Under the pieces are notes generated by a model that did not search any database, was not told where the DNA came from, and was given only the letters and a program-made list of their open reading frames with translations. The position numbers and the translations under genes are program-made. From Adiantum capillus-veneris (Eukaryota > Streptophyta > Polypodiopsida > Polypodiales > Pteridaceae), in the NCBI GenBank assembly GCA_014529385.2, contig CM043953.1, forward strand, positions 114,357,549-114,421,548: a stretch of DNA of 64,000 nucleotides, in the 5' to 3' direction. Below, piece after piece: positions 53,339-63,750 of the stretch (position 1 is the stretch's first letter; each line of letters opens with the position of its first letter).

Positions 53339-56300
53339 TCATCCAACACCCATCATCTGTCGGCAATATGCAAACCGCTCTGCTGGAAGACTCTTGGTCA
53401 AAAGATCTACAGGGTTGTCATCTGTGTGCACCTTGACAAGTGTAATGCTCTTGTCATCAAGCACACTCCTGATAAAATGATACTTCACCTCTATGTGCTT
53501 TGTCTTGGCATGAAAAACAGGATTCCTTGCAAGCATAATAGCACTCTGACTATCACAGTGTAGCACAGGAACCGGTGACTTAATGCCAAGCTCTTCTACC
53601 AAACGCATGAGCCACAAAGCTTCTTTGCATGCCTCAGTGGCAGCCACATACTCAGCCTCAGTGGTAGACAAAGCAACACATTTTTGCAGTCTAGAAATCC
53701 AAGAAACTGCACCTCCTGTGAATGTAAACACATATCCAGAGGTAGACTTCCTGCAATCTGGATGTCCAGCAAAATCTGCATCTGTAAAGCCATGCACAGA
53801 TGTCTCACTCTTCCCAAAACAAATGCACAAGTCTTTAGTGCCTTTCAAGTATCTCAAGATACACTTCACTGCTTCCCAATGCTTTTTGCCAGGATTGCTC
53901 ATGTACCTGCTTACCACTCCCACCGCAAATGCAATGTCCGGACGTGTAGCAACCATAGCATACATCAAACTGCCAACGGCTGATGCATAAGGAATCTTGG
54001 CCATTTCAGCCCGCATATCATCTGTGTTTGGGCAGTCATGTGCAGTCAGTTTTACATATGGAGGCAGCGGAGTACCAAGTGCCTTTCCCCCATCCATATG
54101 AAAACGATGTAGCACCTTATTTACATAATCTCGTTGAGATAGATACAGACGCCTGTTGATCCTATCTCGAGAGATACGCATGCCCAAAATATGATTAGCA
54201 TTACCAAGATCCTTCATGTCAAAGCGATTCTTTAAGCTTTGCTGTAGTGCATCCAACTCCGTGACGTTGTTACCCGCAATAAGCATGTCATCAACATACA
54301 AAATCAGCAATAGAAGAGATCCATCACTTGCCGTTTTGATATACAAACAGTGATCAGAATTACTTCTTTGGTATCCTTGAGACCTCATGAATGTATCAAA
54401 CTTGTGATACCATGCACGGGGAGACTGTTTCAAACCATACAAGCTCTTCAAGAGTCTACATACTTTCTTCTCTTGCCCCTTTGACACAAAACCTTCTGGC
54501 TGCATCATATAGATCATCTCAAGCAAATCGCCATGCAAAAACGCTGTTTTGACATCCATTTGCTTTAACTCCATATCTTTAGAAGCAACCAGGCCTAAAA
54601 CAAGACGTAATGTGGCAAGCTTTACAACAGGAGAAAAAATCTCATCAAAATCCACACCATGCTTTTGCTTGTACCCTTTAGCAACCAAACGTGCCTTGTA
54701 CTTAGAAGAAGCATCAGATGTGACCTTGGTCTTGTAAACCCATTTACATGGCAGAGCCTTATGCCCTTTAGGCAAATCAACCAAGTCCCATGTATGGTTT
54801 TTCTCCAAAGACTGCATTTCCGAAACCATTGCTTTGAACCATTTCTTACTGTCTTCCCGTTGCATAGCCTCTTTATAGCAAGACGGCTCACCACAATCAG
54901 TAAGCATGACATAGTCCAAAGACGGTTCATATCTATGGGGGGGCCTTGTCACCCGAGTAGACCTACGCACCCAATGATCCATAACAGGTGGATTTTCAGC
55001 CTGTAAACCATCAAAAACAGCAGGCTGTTCAGCCGGTTGCATCGCAACAACGGGCGGTCTAGGAGCATCAACCTGTTCCCCTACCTGTGGTGCATCAATG
55101 GCAACTTGTTGGGGCTGATTTTCAGCCGCTAATGGCTGATTTTCAGCACCATTTTCAGCATGTAAAGCTTGCTGAATATTGGGCCTTCTTGGCTGTCCAT
55201 ATGTAACATCTTCACGAAAAACAACCCGGCGCACTTCCTCGACCTTTGTGGGCTGTTTGTGCATGCAATTCTCATTGAAGATGACATCATTGCTGCGTAT
55301 GATTTTCCGTAATGCGGGATCCCATAATCTATACCCCATTTCACCATCCTCACCATATCCTAGGAAAATGCATTTATGAGACTTTGGTTCTAGTTTGGTG
55401 CGCAGTTCACTCCGGATGTGAACATAGGCCTCACAACCAAACACTCTTAAATGTGCATATGAGGGTGGCTTGCCAGACCACACCTTCTCAGGCACCTTTC
55501 CACCCAAAGCCTTGCTAGGTGAGCGATTAATCAAGTGAATAGCTGTTTGCACAGCTTCTGCCCAAAAACCATGAGGTAATGCAGCATGTGACAGCATACT
55601 CCGAACTTTCTCTTGGATAGTCCGGTTCAACCTCTCTGCAACTCCATTCTGAGAGGGATTAAAAGGAGCCGTGAGCTCTCTTTTAATACCTTTAGTAGCA
55701 CAAAAGTCAATAAATGCTTTTGATACATACTCCCCCCCATTGTCTGAGCGCAAAGACCTAAGCTTCTTGTCAGTTTGATTCTCAACAAACGCAAGAAACT
55801 TCTTGAAAGTATCCAAAACATCGCTTTTAGCACGTATTGGATACACCCACACCTTACGTGTAGCATCATCGATAAACGAGACAAAATATTTCTTTCCCCC
55901 TAAGGACAACTGTGGCATTTCACATACATCGGAATGCACTAAGTCTAACCTGTCAGACCTCAAAGAAAGGGACCTTTTGTGCGGTGTTTGACTGTGCTTA
56001 CCATAAATACAGTGCTCACAATGAGAAAAATCAGCATACCTCAAACACGGCAAATAACCACAACGAGACAGAGTTTCCATTCCTCTTTTACTCATGTGTC
56101 CCAACCGGCCATGCCACAAAGAAACACTTGGCTGCTCGGTTACGGCGACAACATGGTTACGCACACTAGATACATGCAAAGGATACAAAGTGTCCGATTT
56201 ACAACCCTTGGCTACAATCCGGGCCCCTTTACAAATTTTCCACTTGCTATCACCAAAAGTGGTGTGATAGCCTGCATCATCTAGCTGCCCTGTACTAATC

Positions 56301-57439
56301 AAACTTTTCTTGAGTTGTGGCACATTGTGCACTTTGTGCAAAACAAAATTCATACCATCAGCAAAGGAAAACTGGACACTGTCAATACCTGCAATGTCAC
56401 ATGCATAGTTGTCTCCCAAATAAACAGTGCCCTGCACCTCACCTGAGTACTGTGTAAACCAATCCTTATGAGGTGTTACATGAAAGGAGGCACCTGAATC
56501 AAGAATCCAAGTATGCATGTCCACATCAGAACCAATAGCAAGGGTATGTGCATCCACAGAAGAGGCATTGAGTACATCAGTGCTGCTGTCACTGTCACAA
56601 CTACTAGCAACATTGATTTCCTCAATCAACACAGTGCTCTTCTTGGCATTTCCCTTGTCCTTTGCATCAGTTTCAGCACCCTTGTTCTTCTCTTTCTTCC
56701 ACTCATAGCATTCCCGTTTATAATGCCCTTTCTTTCCACAATGATGACACACAACATCTTTCCTACGAGATTTGCTGCGTGCCCTGTCCTTACTGTCAGA
56801 TTTCTCCCTCTGTTGAGACCTGCCTCTCAAGTGCAATGCATTAGAAGACCCACCTGTGGTGTTCTTCCTGTTCATCTCTTCCATCAAGAGAGAACTCTCT
56901 ACATCTGCATACTTAAGTGACGCACTTGAGTTACTAAGAGCTGTCCGGAATACATCCCAACTCTCGGGCAATGTGCATAGCAGAAAAGTAGCTTTGAACT
57001 CCTCATCAATCGTGAATTTCAGCTCTGTCAGTTGGCTGAAAGTAGAATTGAATTCATTGAGGTGCACTGACATGTGCGTGCCCTCCTTCATACGGAGATC
57101 CATAAGCTTCTTAAGCCAATACACTTTACTGGCAGCACTCTGCTGTGCATACAACTCGTCTAAACGCTTCCAGATGCCCCATGCTGTCTGCTCATTCTCT
57201 ACATTGAAGAGTAAATTGTCAGACACCGAAAGCATAATCGTGGAGCGAGCCAACTCGTCCACTTCTTCCCATTCTTCAACCTCCATATCAACCGGTTTCA
57301 CACCCTGTAACTTAATAGGTTTCGCCTGTTTCTTCTGCAACATCACATTATAACATTGCTTCTTCCATATAGCAAAGTTATGGGCACCTTCAAGCTTGCG
57401 AATGTGCAACAAATTGCCACTTTCACTGCTAGAAGCCAT
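53339..57439 (-). CDS. Copia-2 gag-pol polyprotein, complete
   Basis: 1366 codons from ATG at 57439 (MASSSESGNLLHIRKL). Order: capsid; knuckle CHHCGKKGHYKREC near residue 230; protease ILDSGASFHVTP near 312; integrase HHCC and DDE core near 445-605 (VHSDVC, RSDNGGEY, GVAERLNR); RT near 888-1130 with YVDDMLIAG; RNase H near 1220-1300. It includes the segment MVATRPDIAFAVGVVSRYMS at the RT/RNase H connection, which copia-1 lacks. No stop or frameshift interrupts it. Confidence 0.96.
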   Translation of the reverse strand: MASSSESGNLLHIRKLEGAHNFAIWKKQCYNVMLQKKQAKPIKLQGVKPVDMEVEEWEEVDELARSTIMLSVSDNLLFNVENEQTAWGIWKRLDELYAQQSAASKVYWLKKLMDLRMKEGTHMSVHLNEFNSTFSQLTELKFTIDEEFKATFLLCTLPESWDVFRTALSNSSASLKYADVESSLLMEEMNRKNTTGGSSNALHLRGRSQQREKSDSKDRARSKSRRKDVVCHHCGKKGHYKRECYEWKKEKNKGAETDAKDKGNAKKSTVLIEEINVASSCDSDSSTDVLNASSVDAHTLAIGSDVDMHTWILDSGASFHVTPHKDWFTQYSGEVQGTVYLGDNYACDIAGIDSVQFSFADGMNFVLHKVHNVPQLKKSLISTGQLDDAGYHTTFGDSKWKICKGARIVAKGCKSDTLYPLHVSSVRNHVVAVTEQPSVSLWHGRLGHMSKRGMETLSRCGYLPCLRYADFSHCEHCIYGKHSQTPHKRSLSLRSDRLDLVHSDVCEMPQLSLGGKKYFVSFIDDATRKVWVYPIRAKSDVLDTFKKFLAFVENQTDKKLRSLRSDNGGEYVSKAFIDFCATKGIKRELTAPFNPSQNGVAERLNRTIQEKVRSMLSHAALPHGFWAEAVQTAIHLINRSPSKALGGKVPEKVWSGKPPSYAHLRVFGCEAYVHIRSELRTKLEPKSHKCIFLGYGEDGEMGYRLWDPALRKIIRSNDVIFNENCMHKQPTKVEEVRRVVFREDVTYGQPRRPNIQQALHAENGAENQPLAAENQPQQVAIDAPQVGEQVDAPRPPVVAMQPAEQPAVFDGLQAENPPVMDHWVRRSTRVTRPPHRYEPSLDYVMLTDCGEPSCYKEAMQREDSKKWFKAMVSEMQSLEKNHTWDLVDLPKGHKALPCKWVYKTKVTSDASSKYKARLVAKGYKQKHGVDFDEIFSPVVKLATLRLVLGLVASKDMELKQMDVKTAFLHGDLLEMIYMMQPEGFVSKGQEKKVCRLLKSLYGLKQSPRAWYHKFDTFMRSQGYQRSNSDHCLYIKTASDGSLLLLILYVDDMLIAGNNVTELDALQQSLKNRFDMKDLGNANHILGMRISRDRINRRLYLSQRDYVNKVLHRFHMDGGKALGTPLPPYVKLTAHDCPNTDDMRAEMAKIPYASAVGSLMYAMVATRPDIAFAVGVVSRYMSNPGKKHWEAVKCILRYLKGTKDLCICFGKSETSVHGFTDADFAGHPDCRKSTSGYVFTFTGGAVSWISRLQKCVALSTTEAEYVAATEACKEALWLMRLVEELGIKSPVPVLHCDSQSAIMLARNPVFHAKTKHIEVKYHFIRSVLDDKSITLVKVHTDDNPVDLLTKSLPAERFAYCRQMMGVG

Positions 57440-57994
57440 TCTGAGTGATTGAAAACACTGAAACCCTGTTTTGCCGACCTAAACACGCCCAAATGTGTGC
57501 AATCGGGCAAAAAACAGCTTGCTGTTACAGAAAAACAGCGAGCAAATTTCACGCGAAATCACCCCAAAACGGCGTACATTCACTGCCAAACCCTTACCAA
57601 AGGTTTCCACAAGGTGTATACATCATTTGCCTGCTGAAATTCCCTGTTTTAGGGCAAAAATCAGACCTGTAAACACCTGTTTTGCTGAATTTTCAGAACC
57701 TCGTTGGTGGAAACACCTGTAAGATTGACCTGTGAGACTTGCCCTAATGAAATTGCATCAAATTGACCCCGAAATTGGTCAATTTCAGCAGAAATAGGCT
57801 GCTGTTCGCCAGTTTTTGAAACCCTAATTTTGAGGAAACTGTCACCGGAGGTCGATTCTACACGGTGAGAGGATCCCTTCGCGACAGAGTTGATCGAAAA
57901 CGGTTGAATATCCTTCCCACAGCGAGCAAAAACAGAATTCTGATCTGTGTTGCGAAGATGGCTCTCTTGGAAACCCTAAAGCTCTGATACCATG

Positions 57995-58275
57995 TGTGGG
58001 GGAGCAGGAGAGAGAGCCCACTTGCTACTCTATGCAATGAGAGTGAAGGAGAAGAGGAGAGTGGCGCAGAAGAAGCACACGCAGAGAAAAATACGTGAGA
58101 GAGAGAGAGAACTCGTCGAAATTTGGGAAAAGTCACGATAGTGACATTTTGGGCTTGACCTTTGAGTATATGAGTAAGTGACTAGGGGGCCATTCACACT
58201 TGGGCCCCCTCACTTATAAGTCTTTTAACTTATAAGTTAATAAGTACAAGGCACTTAGGCCTTTATTCCCTAACA
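57995..58275 (-). repeat. 5' LTR of copia-2
   Basis: 281 bp, essentially the same as the copia-1 LTRs in reverse complement. Followed by GATCG. Confidence 0.95.
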
Positions 58276-58530
58276 GATCGAGACTAGGAGATACAGTGGA
58301 GTACCGGCAAAGGCCAGGACATGCCTCCTGTGTGACATGGAGCCTGAGACAGAGTTGCACTACACTTGCTACTTCCCCGTCTACTACGAGATACGTGGCC
58401 GCTTCCACTGCTTGTTCAGAGAGGGCTTCGGACCACTCTTCAGAGTCATGCGATACGAGGATCAGAGATGCTTGGGTTTGTTTTTGCTCGAGCTGCGCAG
58501 ACACTGGGAGAGCCTGATGAGGGGATAGGC
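58276..58530 (+). pseudogene. LINE G-b ORF2 C-terminal zinc-binding segment
   Basis: Continuation of the LINE after copia-2. One frame reads ARTCLLCDMEPETELHYTC then YEIRGRFHCLFREGFGP and RLRRHWESL-like sequence. The C-x2-C-x8-H-x2-C spacing resembles the C-terminal zinc knuckle of LINE ORF2. A TAG ends it at about 58527. Confidence 0.75.
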
Positions 58531-59252
58531 TAGCTAGTCTTAGAGACGGACTATAGACTTCTTTAGAGCAGACACTGGACACCTGGAGGAGCTACTACCA
58601 CATGAGAGCTCGTCGCCTCACACGAGAGGCACACTGATCGACCGAGCGATCGAGCTAGGGAGATCCAGACGGCTGCGACTGTGGAGGACTACATAGTATC
58701 GGCGAAGGCTGCATCAGAGGATTCCGATCACTTTGGCCCGACGAGTACGACGCCCGGTAAGGCTATTGACCATGGAGGAGATTGATGAGATCCGCCAGCG
58801 ACCGATGCTGGATCTTTTGTGATTTAGCTATCCCACCTAGCTGCTTAGCTCACACCTAGCAGTTTAGGATTCCATAGTATTTTATTTTGTCATTTTTGTG
58901 ACTCTGACCTTGTATCAGATTCACCACATTGTAACTTTCTGGTCTCATAGGTCACTTTTGCCTTTTGAAGACGTTAATATAACATTTCATTTCATTTCAT
59001 TTATCTCTCTCTCTCTCTCAGCATCGGAGAAGTGCCAACGGTTTCCCCCACGTGTAAGAAGACGCATCCCTCGCCGGTCGCCCACAAAGCCTCTTTCATA
59101 CGGACAAGGAAGAGGATGTCGGCAATAGAGAAGGAAATGAGAGAATAGAGAAACGAAGTGGAAGAGTGGAGGAAGAAGAGGAGCACTATTCTTCAAAGAT
59201 CGATTGAAAAAAGGGATGGCATGCGTAGGAGATCGCTTCACTCAAAGAGAAA

Positions 59253-59891
59253 GTGGTCATCCAAGATTCCATCATCCGAAATCTACAAGGTGAGCTTTTT
59301 GAAGTCAAAGGTGGGCGACTTGAAGAAGGGGAATTTCAGCCTTCCATGATGGAGGAGCTGAACACAATCAAAGAACAAGTGCTGGTCATCAAGGAGGAGG
59401 AGGAAAAGAAGTCATCTTGGGTCGAGGTCATCACCAAGATGCAAAAGAAAGTGAAGGCGGCCGAGAAATGGATCGAGGTCGCCAAGAAAGGGAAAGGTAA
59501 AGAGGCATCTTCTACATGTGCCATCATTAACATGACCCTTGAAGAAGAGCAAAGAAGGCGGCTACGTGCCTTACATGTGAGGGTCACCGGCCTCAAGGAT
59601 GTCAATAATGTTGAAAAAGAGGTCACAAGCCTCATGTACATGATGGGAATGGAGAAGCCTTTACACATAAAGGCATGGAGGGTGGGCAAGAGACGTGAAG
59701 GCTCAGGAGAGTCCTCAAAGCAAAGAGCACTCATACTATGTTTCTCCTCCTTGGAGGAGGAGGAGGAGTTCTTGAAGAAGAGGCCAACCCTCAAGAAGAC
59801 AGGTATGTTTCTCGGTGATGATCTCACCCTCTCACAACTAGCTCACATGAGAGAGGTGATGCCAGAGACTACAGAGATGGTCGGTTGGTGA
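59253..59891 (+). pseudogene. LINE G-c ORF1
   Basis: 212 codons homologous to G-b ORF1 (EELNTIKEQV, EKWIEVAKKGKGKE, TLEEEQRRRLRALHVRV) and continuing further, to KKTGMFLGDDLTLSQLAHMR and EVMPETTEMVGW. The N-terminal coiled-coil part is out of frame upstream, so the natural start is lost. Confidence 0.75.
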
Positions 59892-59939
59892 TTGTAGAGC
59901 GACGCTCTACATGAGGGTGTGAGACCTATGGGACCATAT

Positions 59940-61510
59940 TGAAGATGGCAACTTGGAATTGTAATGGATCTTATAGGTTGGATGTGGGCGCCTTTGAGGA
60001 TAGCTTTCAGGACAGGGACATTATATTTTTCTTAGAGACTCATTAGGCCCCTAGAGAGATGATACGATATGTGACAAGATATAGATGGGAGACAGCTTGC
60101 CGGACTAACACACGATCTGAGCATGGGAGCAGAGGATTGGGGGGAGTAGCAGTATTATTCATAGAGGAGCTAGAGCCACTTCTACACATTGTATGAAGAG
60201 ACGATCATGCTAGATACACGTGGAACAATTTCACAGTAGGATCAAGATCAGTGGGTGTAGCAATGGATCATATTCTCTTGACACTTTCCGTCTCCTTTCA
60301 GTCGAGTATAGCCTAGGTGCCAGGAGGGAAGACGCATACCCGCTATACATTTACACCAGAGACTGATTGTGTTTATACAAAGGAGACCTATAGTCGCCTA
60401 TGTATAGCGTGAGGACTCCTAGTGGAGGAGATCACCACTTTACTGATTGAGACATTGCATGATGCAACAGTAGAGGCATACCCACACACTCAGCCTAATC
60501 AGAGATGCCGTTCTGGGACCATGCCTCATAACAATTGGTATGACGAGGAGTGTAGAGAGACGAGAGCACAGCTTCAAAGAGATCTTCTCCTAGGGGTCAT
60601 CAACAATCACAGACAGTCTCGAATAGCCTTCAGGCGCTTTGTGCTACGGAAGAAGCGATCATTTCTAGCTCAAAGGGAATGAGATTTATACCGGTTGTTC
60701 TTGAGTAGAGATTCGGGAGAGGTATGGCGTTTCTTTCATGAGGACTCCCCTCCTTCAGTGATTACTTCTCCTAATGTGTGGGGTCAGTATGCAACATCTT
60801 TATATACGGTCCCTGGACAGACACCCCTTCCAGATCCTTCTGAGCCATGCCCATCTACGAGTACCTTCTTCACCATCGAGATGGTAAAGATGGCCATTGT
60901 CAGGACAAGGACAGGACGAGGACCAGGAGGGCATATGATCATGGTCTAGTAGCAGAGCACTTTATACATTCTAGGGATATGTTGGCAGAGGTTCTTGCAG
61001 ATCTCTTCAATTGTGTCATGTGTAAGGGTCTACCTGAGACTTGGAGACTGTCCACTATTGTGCCTATCTTCAAGGCAAGTGATCCTACGGAGCTTGGAAA
61101 CTACCGTACTATTATGATTGGACACACATTGGCACGGTTGTATGCGTCTATCCTTGAGCAGCAGTTGAGCAGATGGGCAAAGAGAGAGGGCATACAAGCA
61201 GCGGGACAAGCCGGTTTTAGGAGAGTCTTCTCCACTCTTGACCATATTCTGGCACTGAGAGCCATCATTGAGGAGGGTAGGGCACATGGAAGATGGATTT
61301 ATTGTAGCTTTGTGGATTTCCGCAAAGCATTTGACATGGTGCCCAGAGCCATATTGATGCGCAGACTACAGGAGATGGGAGTGCCCATTGAGTTGATTTG
61401 GGGGATCATGGCTCTATATAGGTCAGTGGTGGGACATATATGCACTTCAGAGGGGATATCTAACTTAGTTCACTCGCTATTGGAGTGAAACAAGGCTGTT
61501 CCTTGTCTCC
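59940..61510 (+). pseudogene. LINE G-c ORF2, endonuclease and RT N-terminal half
   Basis: Endonuclease start MATWNCNGSYRLDVGAFE-like at 59945. After an internal deletion come the RT leader (RFVLRKKRSFLAQRE, 60422-60682), EHFIHSRDMLAEVLADLFN, GNYRTIMIGHTLARLYASIL, then GFRRVFSTLDHILALRAIIE and YCSFVDFRKAFDMVPRAILM up to VKQGCSLSPT near 61510. The F LTR interrupts within the next codons. Confidence 0.82.
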
Positions 61511-61513
61511 TAC

Positions 61514-62989
61514 TGTCACCAGCGTGTGACTACTATCTATTCTTTTTGTTGATTTCTTTCTTATTATCTATTTACTTTCACTTTTTGGAAACACCCCTCG
61601 GGAAATCTAACTGCCTTGCATTGCATAGCTAGTGTGGAATTGTCCAGAGGGAGTCCAGGCCTGAGGGCAAGAGAGCACTAAGGTTGGACAAGGACTATGG
61701 TTAGCCAAGTGGGGTCATTGACTAGCCAAAGTGGAATCCTTTGCTACAGAGGCTACATTTCAGTTCTGGATGTGGCGGCAGTGTACAAAGAGGGTCGGAT
61801 GACCTAGAAAGATACAATGGCAGCATCTCCTAAAATTTAGGGAACTGCTATTTTGGGACTTGAAAATGTGTTGGCGTCATTACCTCCGGAATGACAAGGG
61901 GAACATTTTCTTACTCTGCCGTGAAGTCAACTGGGCAACCGGTTGGGATATTTTTAGACGGCAACCCCGAAACGGGAAAATGCTTATAAATGTGCCAAGT
62001 GGCACCTTCTGGTGCACTTGCCTCATGCAACAAGAAGTGGCGCTGAATTTTAAGCTGGGAGAGGCTCATTTGCAGCTTTTGTCACAGGTTAAGAGCTATG
62101 GAGTGCTTGCCTTCCCTCTTATGCACAGTGCAGTGCCAGGAGTGATGCCCTGCACGCTACGCACTGCCCTCTCTCTCCCCTTTGGCAGTATGTTATGCCC
62201 CTCTAGTGGGCTTTTCATTTGACCAATGTACAGTTGTGTGGGTTCATGCGCGATTGCCGAGGCAAGAGCCTCTTGCACAGGTACTGGATTAGCTAGCAGC
62301 TAATCCCCCCGCAGGTATAGGTGAATTCGGAGAGGTTTCACGCCAGAAATCTCGTCCAATTCAAAGGGCAAGTAGCCCTACAGGTGCGGGAGCTCGAGGA
62401 CTTGCTACGGATGCGACCGGCATGCGAAACGGAGCCCGAAACAGTAAATTACAGCCTGCTGTGTATTTTTGCAGGTTTAGGGTTTTGGCCCTAAACGGAC
62501 CCTAATACCCCCAGGAGGTTCGGGGACGCAAGGGGACCGCTGTATAGGTGATCTGGCGCATTTTCAGGGCTGAAAACAGAGAATTCAGCGTGCTGCAGAT
62601 TCTCGCCAGGTTTTGCAAAGTGCCCGTATGCGTTGGGAAAGTCATTTAATGCGTGGGAATATTGACCGTGAAGGGTTCTAGTACAATTATGCTGCCGAAA
62701 TCGGGCTGGAACAGTGGAAATTCAGCCGAGTTTGTGCGGGGCAGCTTGTAGGGAACCACAACGTTTATTCCCTCTTTTGAACAATAAAGAAATACCGAAA
62801 GGGGCGCCTAAGTTAGGGGCCAATCTGGTCTCGGTCTTCTCATACAGGTGCATTCTAGCATCTGTATCCCATTCCCCTCTCTTGGGTCACTATAGCGCAG
62901 GTAAAATAGACGACTAATAATGGGTGAAAGCTAAATCAAGGTTTGAAGTAAAGTCTACCGCCCTTTTTGGATTGAACAGGCCGGTTTCA
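61514..62989 (+). mobile_element. Solo LTR of family F
   Basis: 1476 bp from TGTCACCAGC to GGCCGGTTTCA, flanked by the duplication CCTAC (61509-61513 and 62990-62994). LINE coding reads through exactly when this block is removed (LSPT, then LFGMDIDEVSDYI). The core lies at 62783-62820. No internal region, so it arose by LTR-LTR recombination. Homologous to 3230-4611. Confidence 0.88.
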
Positions 62990-62995
62990 CCTACT

Positions 62996-63750
62996 CTATT
63001 TGGTATGGATATAGATGAGGTTTCTGATTACATTGATAGAGGTGCCCAGCTGGCAGGGACATGGATTCCATTGGTGTTATATGTTGATGATATTGTGTTG
63101 ATCTCTGAATCACCGGAGAGTATGCAGCGACACTTGGGTGCATTACATAGCTTTGCAGAGGATAGTGGATTGTGTGTAAACCTTGGTAAAACCAAGGTTA
63201 TGGTGTTTAACACCACACCGCAGTGGATCAGGAGATCAACACCTACATTCACTTATGGTCAGAAGACTGTGGAGTACACAGATGCATACACTTATCTTGG
63301 GGTAGTCATCATTGGGCCAAAGTTTTCTTTGAAGAGAGCAGCAAAGACTAGACTGACCAGAGCATATGCGGCCTTGGGAGGATTGGAGAGGATGTGCTCA
63401 CAGGTTCAAGTCCAAGAACCCCGAACAAAGTTCTGGCTCTTTGATACCTTGGTAGCTTCAGCTATGCTCTATAGGGTTCAGGTTTGGGGACCCTCTGTGG
63501 GTCAGGATGGGTGGAGAGGTATGGAGAGGCCCTTGGTATCTATGATCTCTCATCTGATTAGAGCCAACACCTCCGTGCCGCACGAGATCATTAGAGCAGA
63601 GTTAGCGGCCCCCCCATGGAGATAGAGGCGCTTACCAGATCAGTCTCCTTTATGCACAACTTATGGGATACTACCAAAGACAGATATGCCAACCTGGCCC
63701 TTGAGTCCTCCAAACAATTAGCTTTACAGGGGGACACATGATGCTGGTAT
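62996..63750 (+). pseudogene. LINE G-c ORF2, RT C-terminal half
   Basis: The frame 62924-63625 holds LFGMDIDEVSDYIDRGAQLA, VLYVDDIVLISES (a V-D-D box where G-b has YADD), LCVNLGKTKVMVFNTTPQWI and SLKRAAKTRLTRAYAALGGL. It is then broken near 63620. The last LINE codons before the next F LTR read CWY, as in G-b at 52660. Confidence 0.82.

Larger units (their letters stand above)
52981..58275 (-). mobile_element. Copia-2: complete Ty1/copia element, minus strand
   Basis: Flanked by GATCG (52976-52980 and 58276-58280). 5' LTR 57995-58275, primer-binding site on the minus strand at 57981-57992 (TGGTATCAGAGC), polyprotein 57439-53339, polypurine tract (complement 53260-53271), 3' LTR 52981-53259. 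The open frame is complete with all catalytic motifs, so this copy may be autonomous. It is nearly identical to copia-1 but includes the 96 bp that copia-1 lacks. The two LTRs differ markedly in one half. Confidence 0.96.
48345..59002 (+). mobile_element. LINE G-b, near full length, split by copia-2
   Basis: 5' leader with TTTTAGGGTTT words (48365-48512), ORF1 at 49007, ORF2 from about 49900 with APE endonuclease, RT and a C-terminal zinc-binding segment, then 3' UTR and a TTTCATTTCATTTCATTT tail at 58984-59002. Copia-2 interrupts it at 52981-58275 with the duplication GATCG. Coding is broken by stops and frameshifts. Because the tail is a short tandem repeat and not poly(A), it differs from LINE L. 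Confidence 0.85.
59003..63750 (+). mobile_element. LINE G-c, split by a solo F LTR and cut by a second F LTR
   Basis: Starts directly after the tail and (TC)n run of G-b. ORF1 is recognisable at 59114-59891, ORF2 at 59940-61510 and 62990-63750. Part of the endonuclease between about 60210 and 60230, including the GDFN box present in G-b, is deleted. The 3' end is beyond the F LTR that begins at 63751. Confidence 0.82.
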
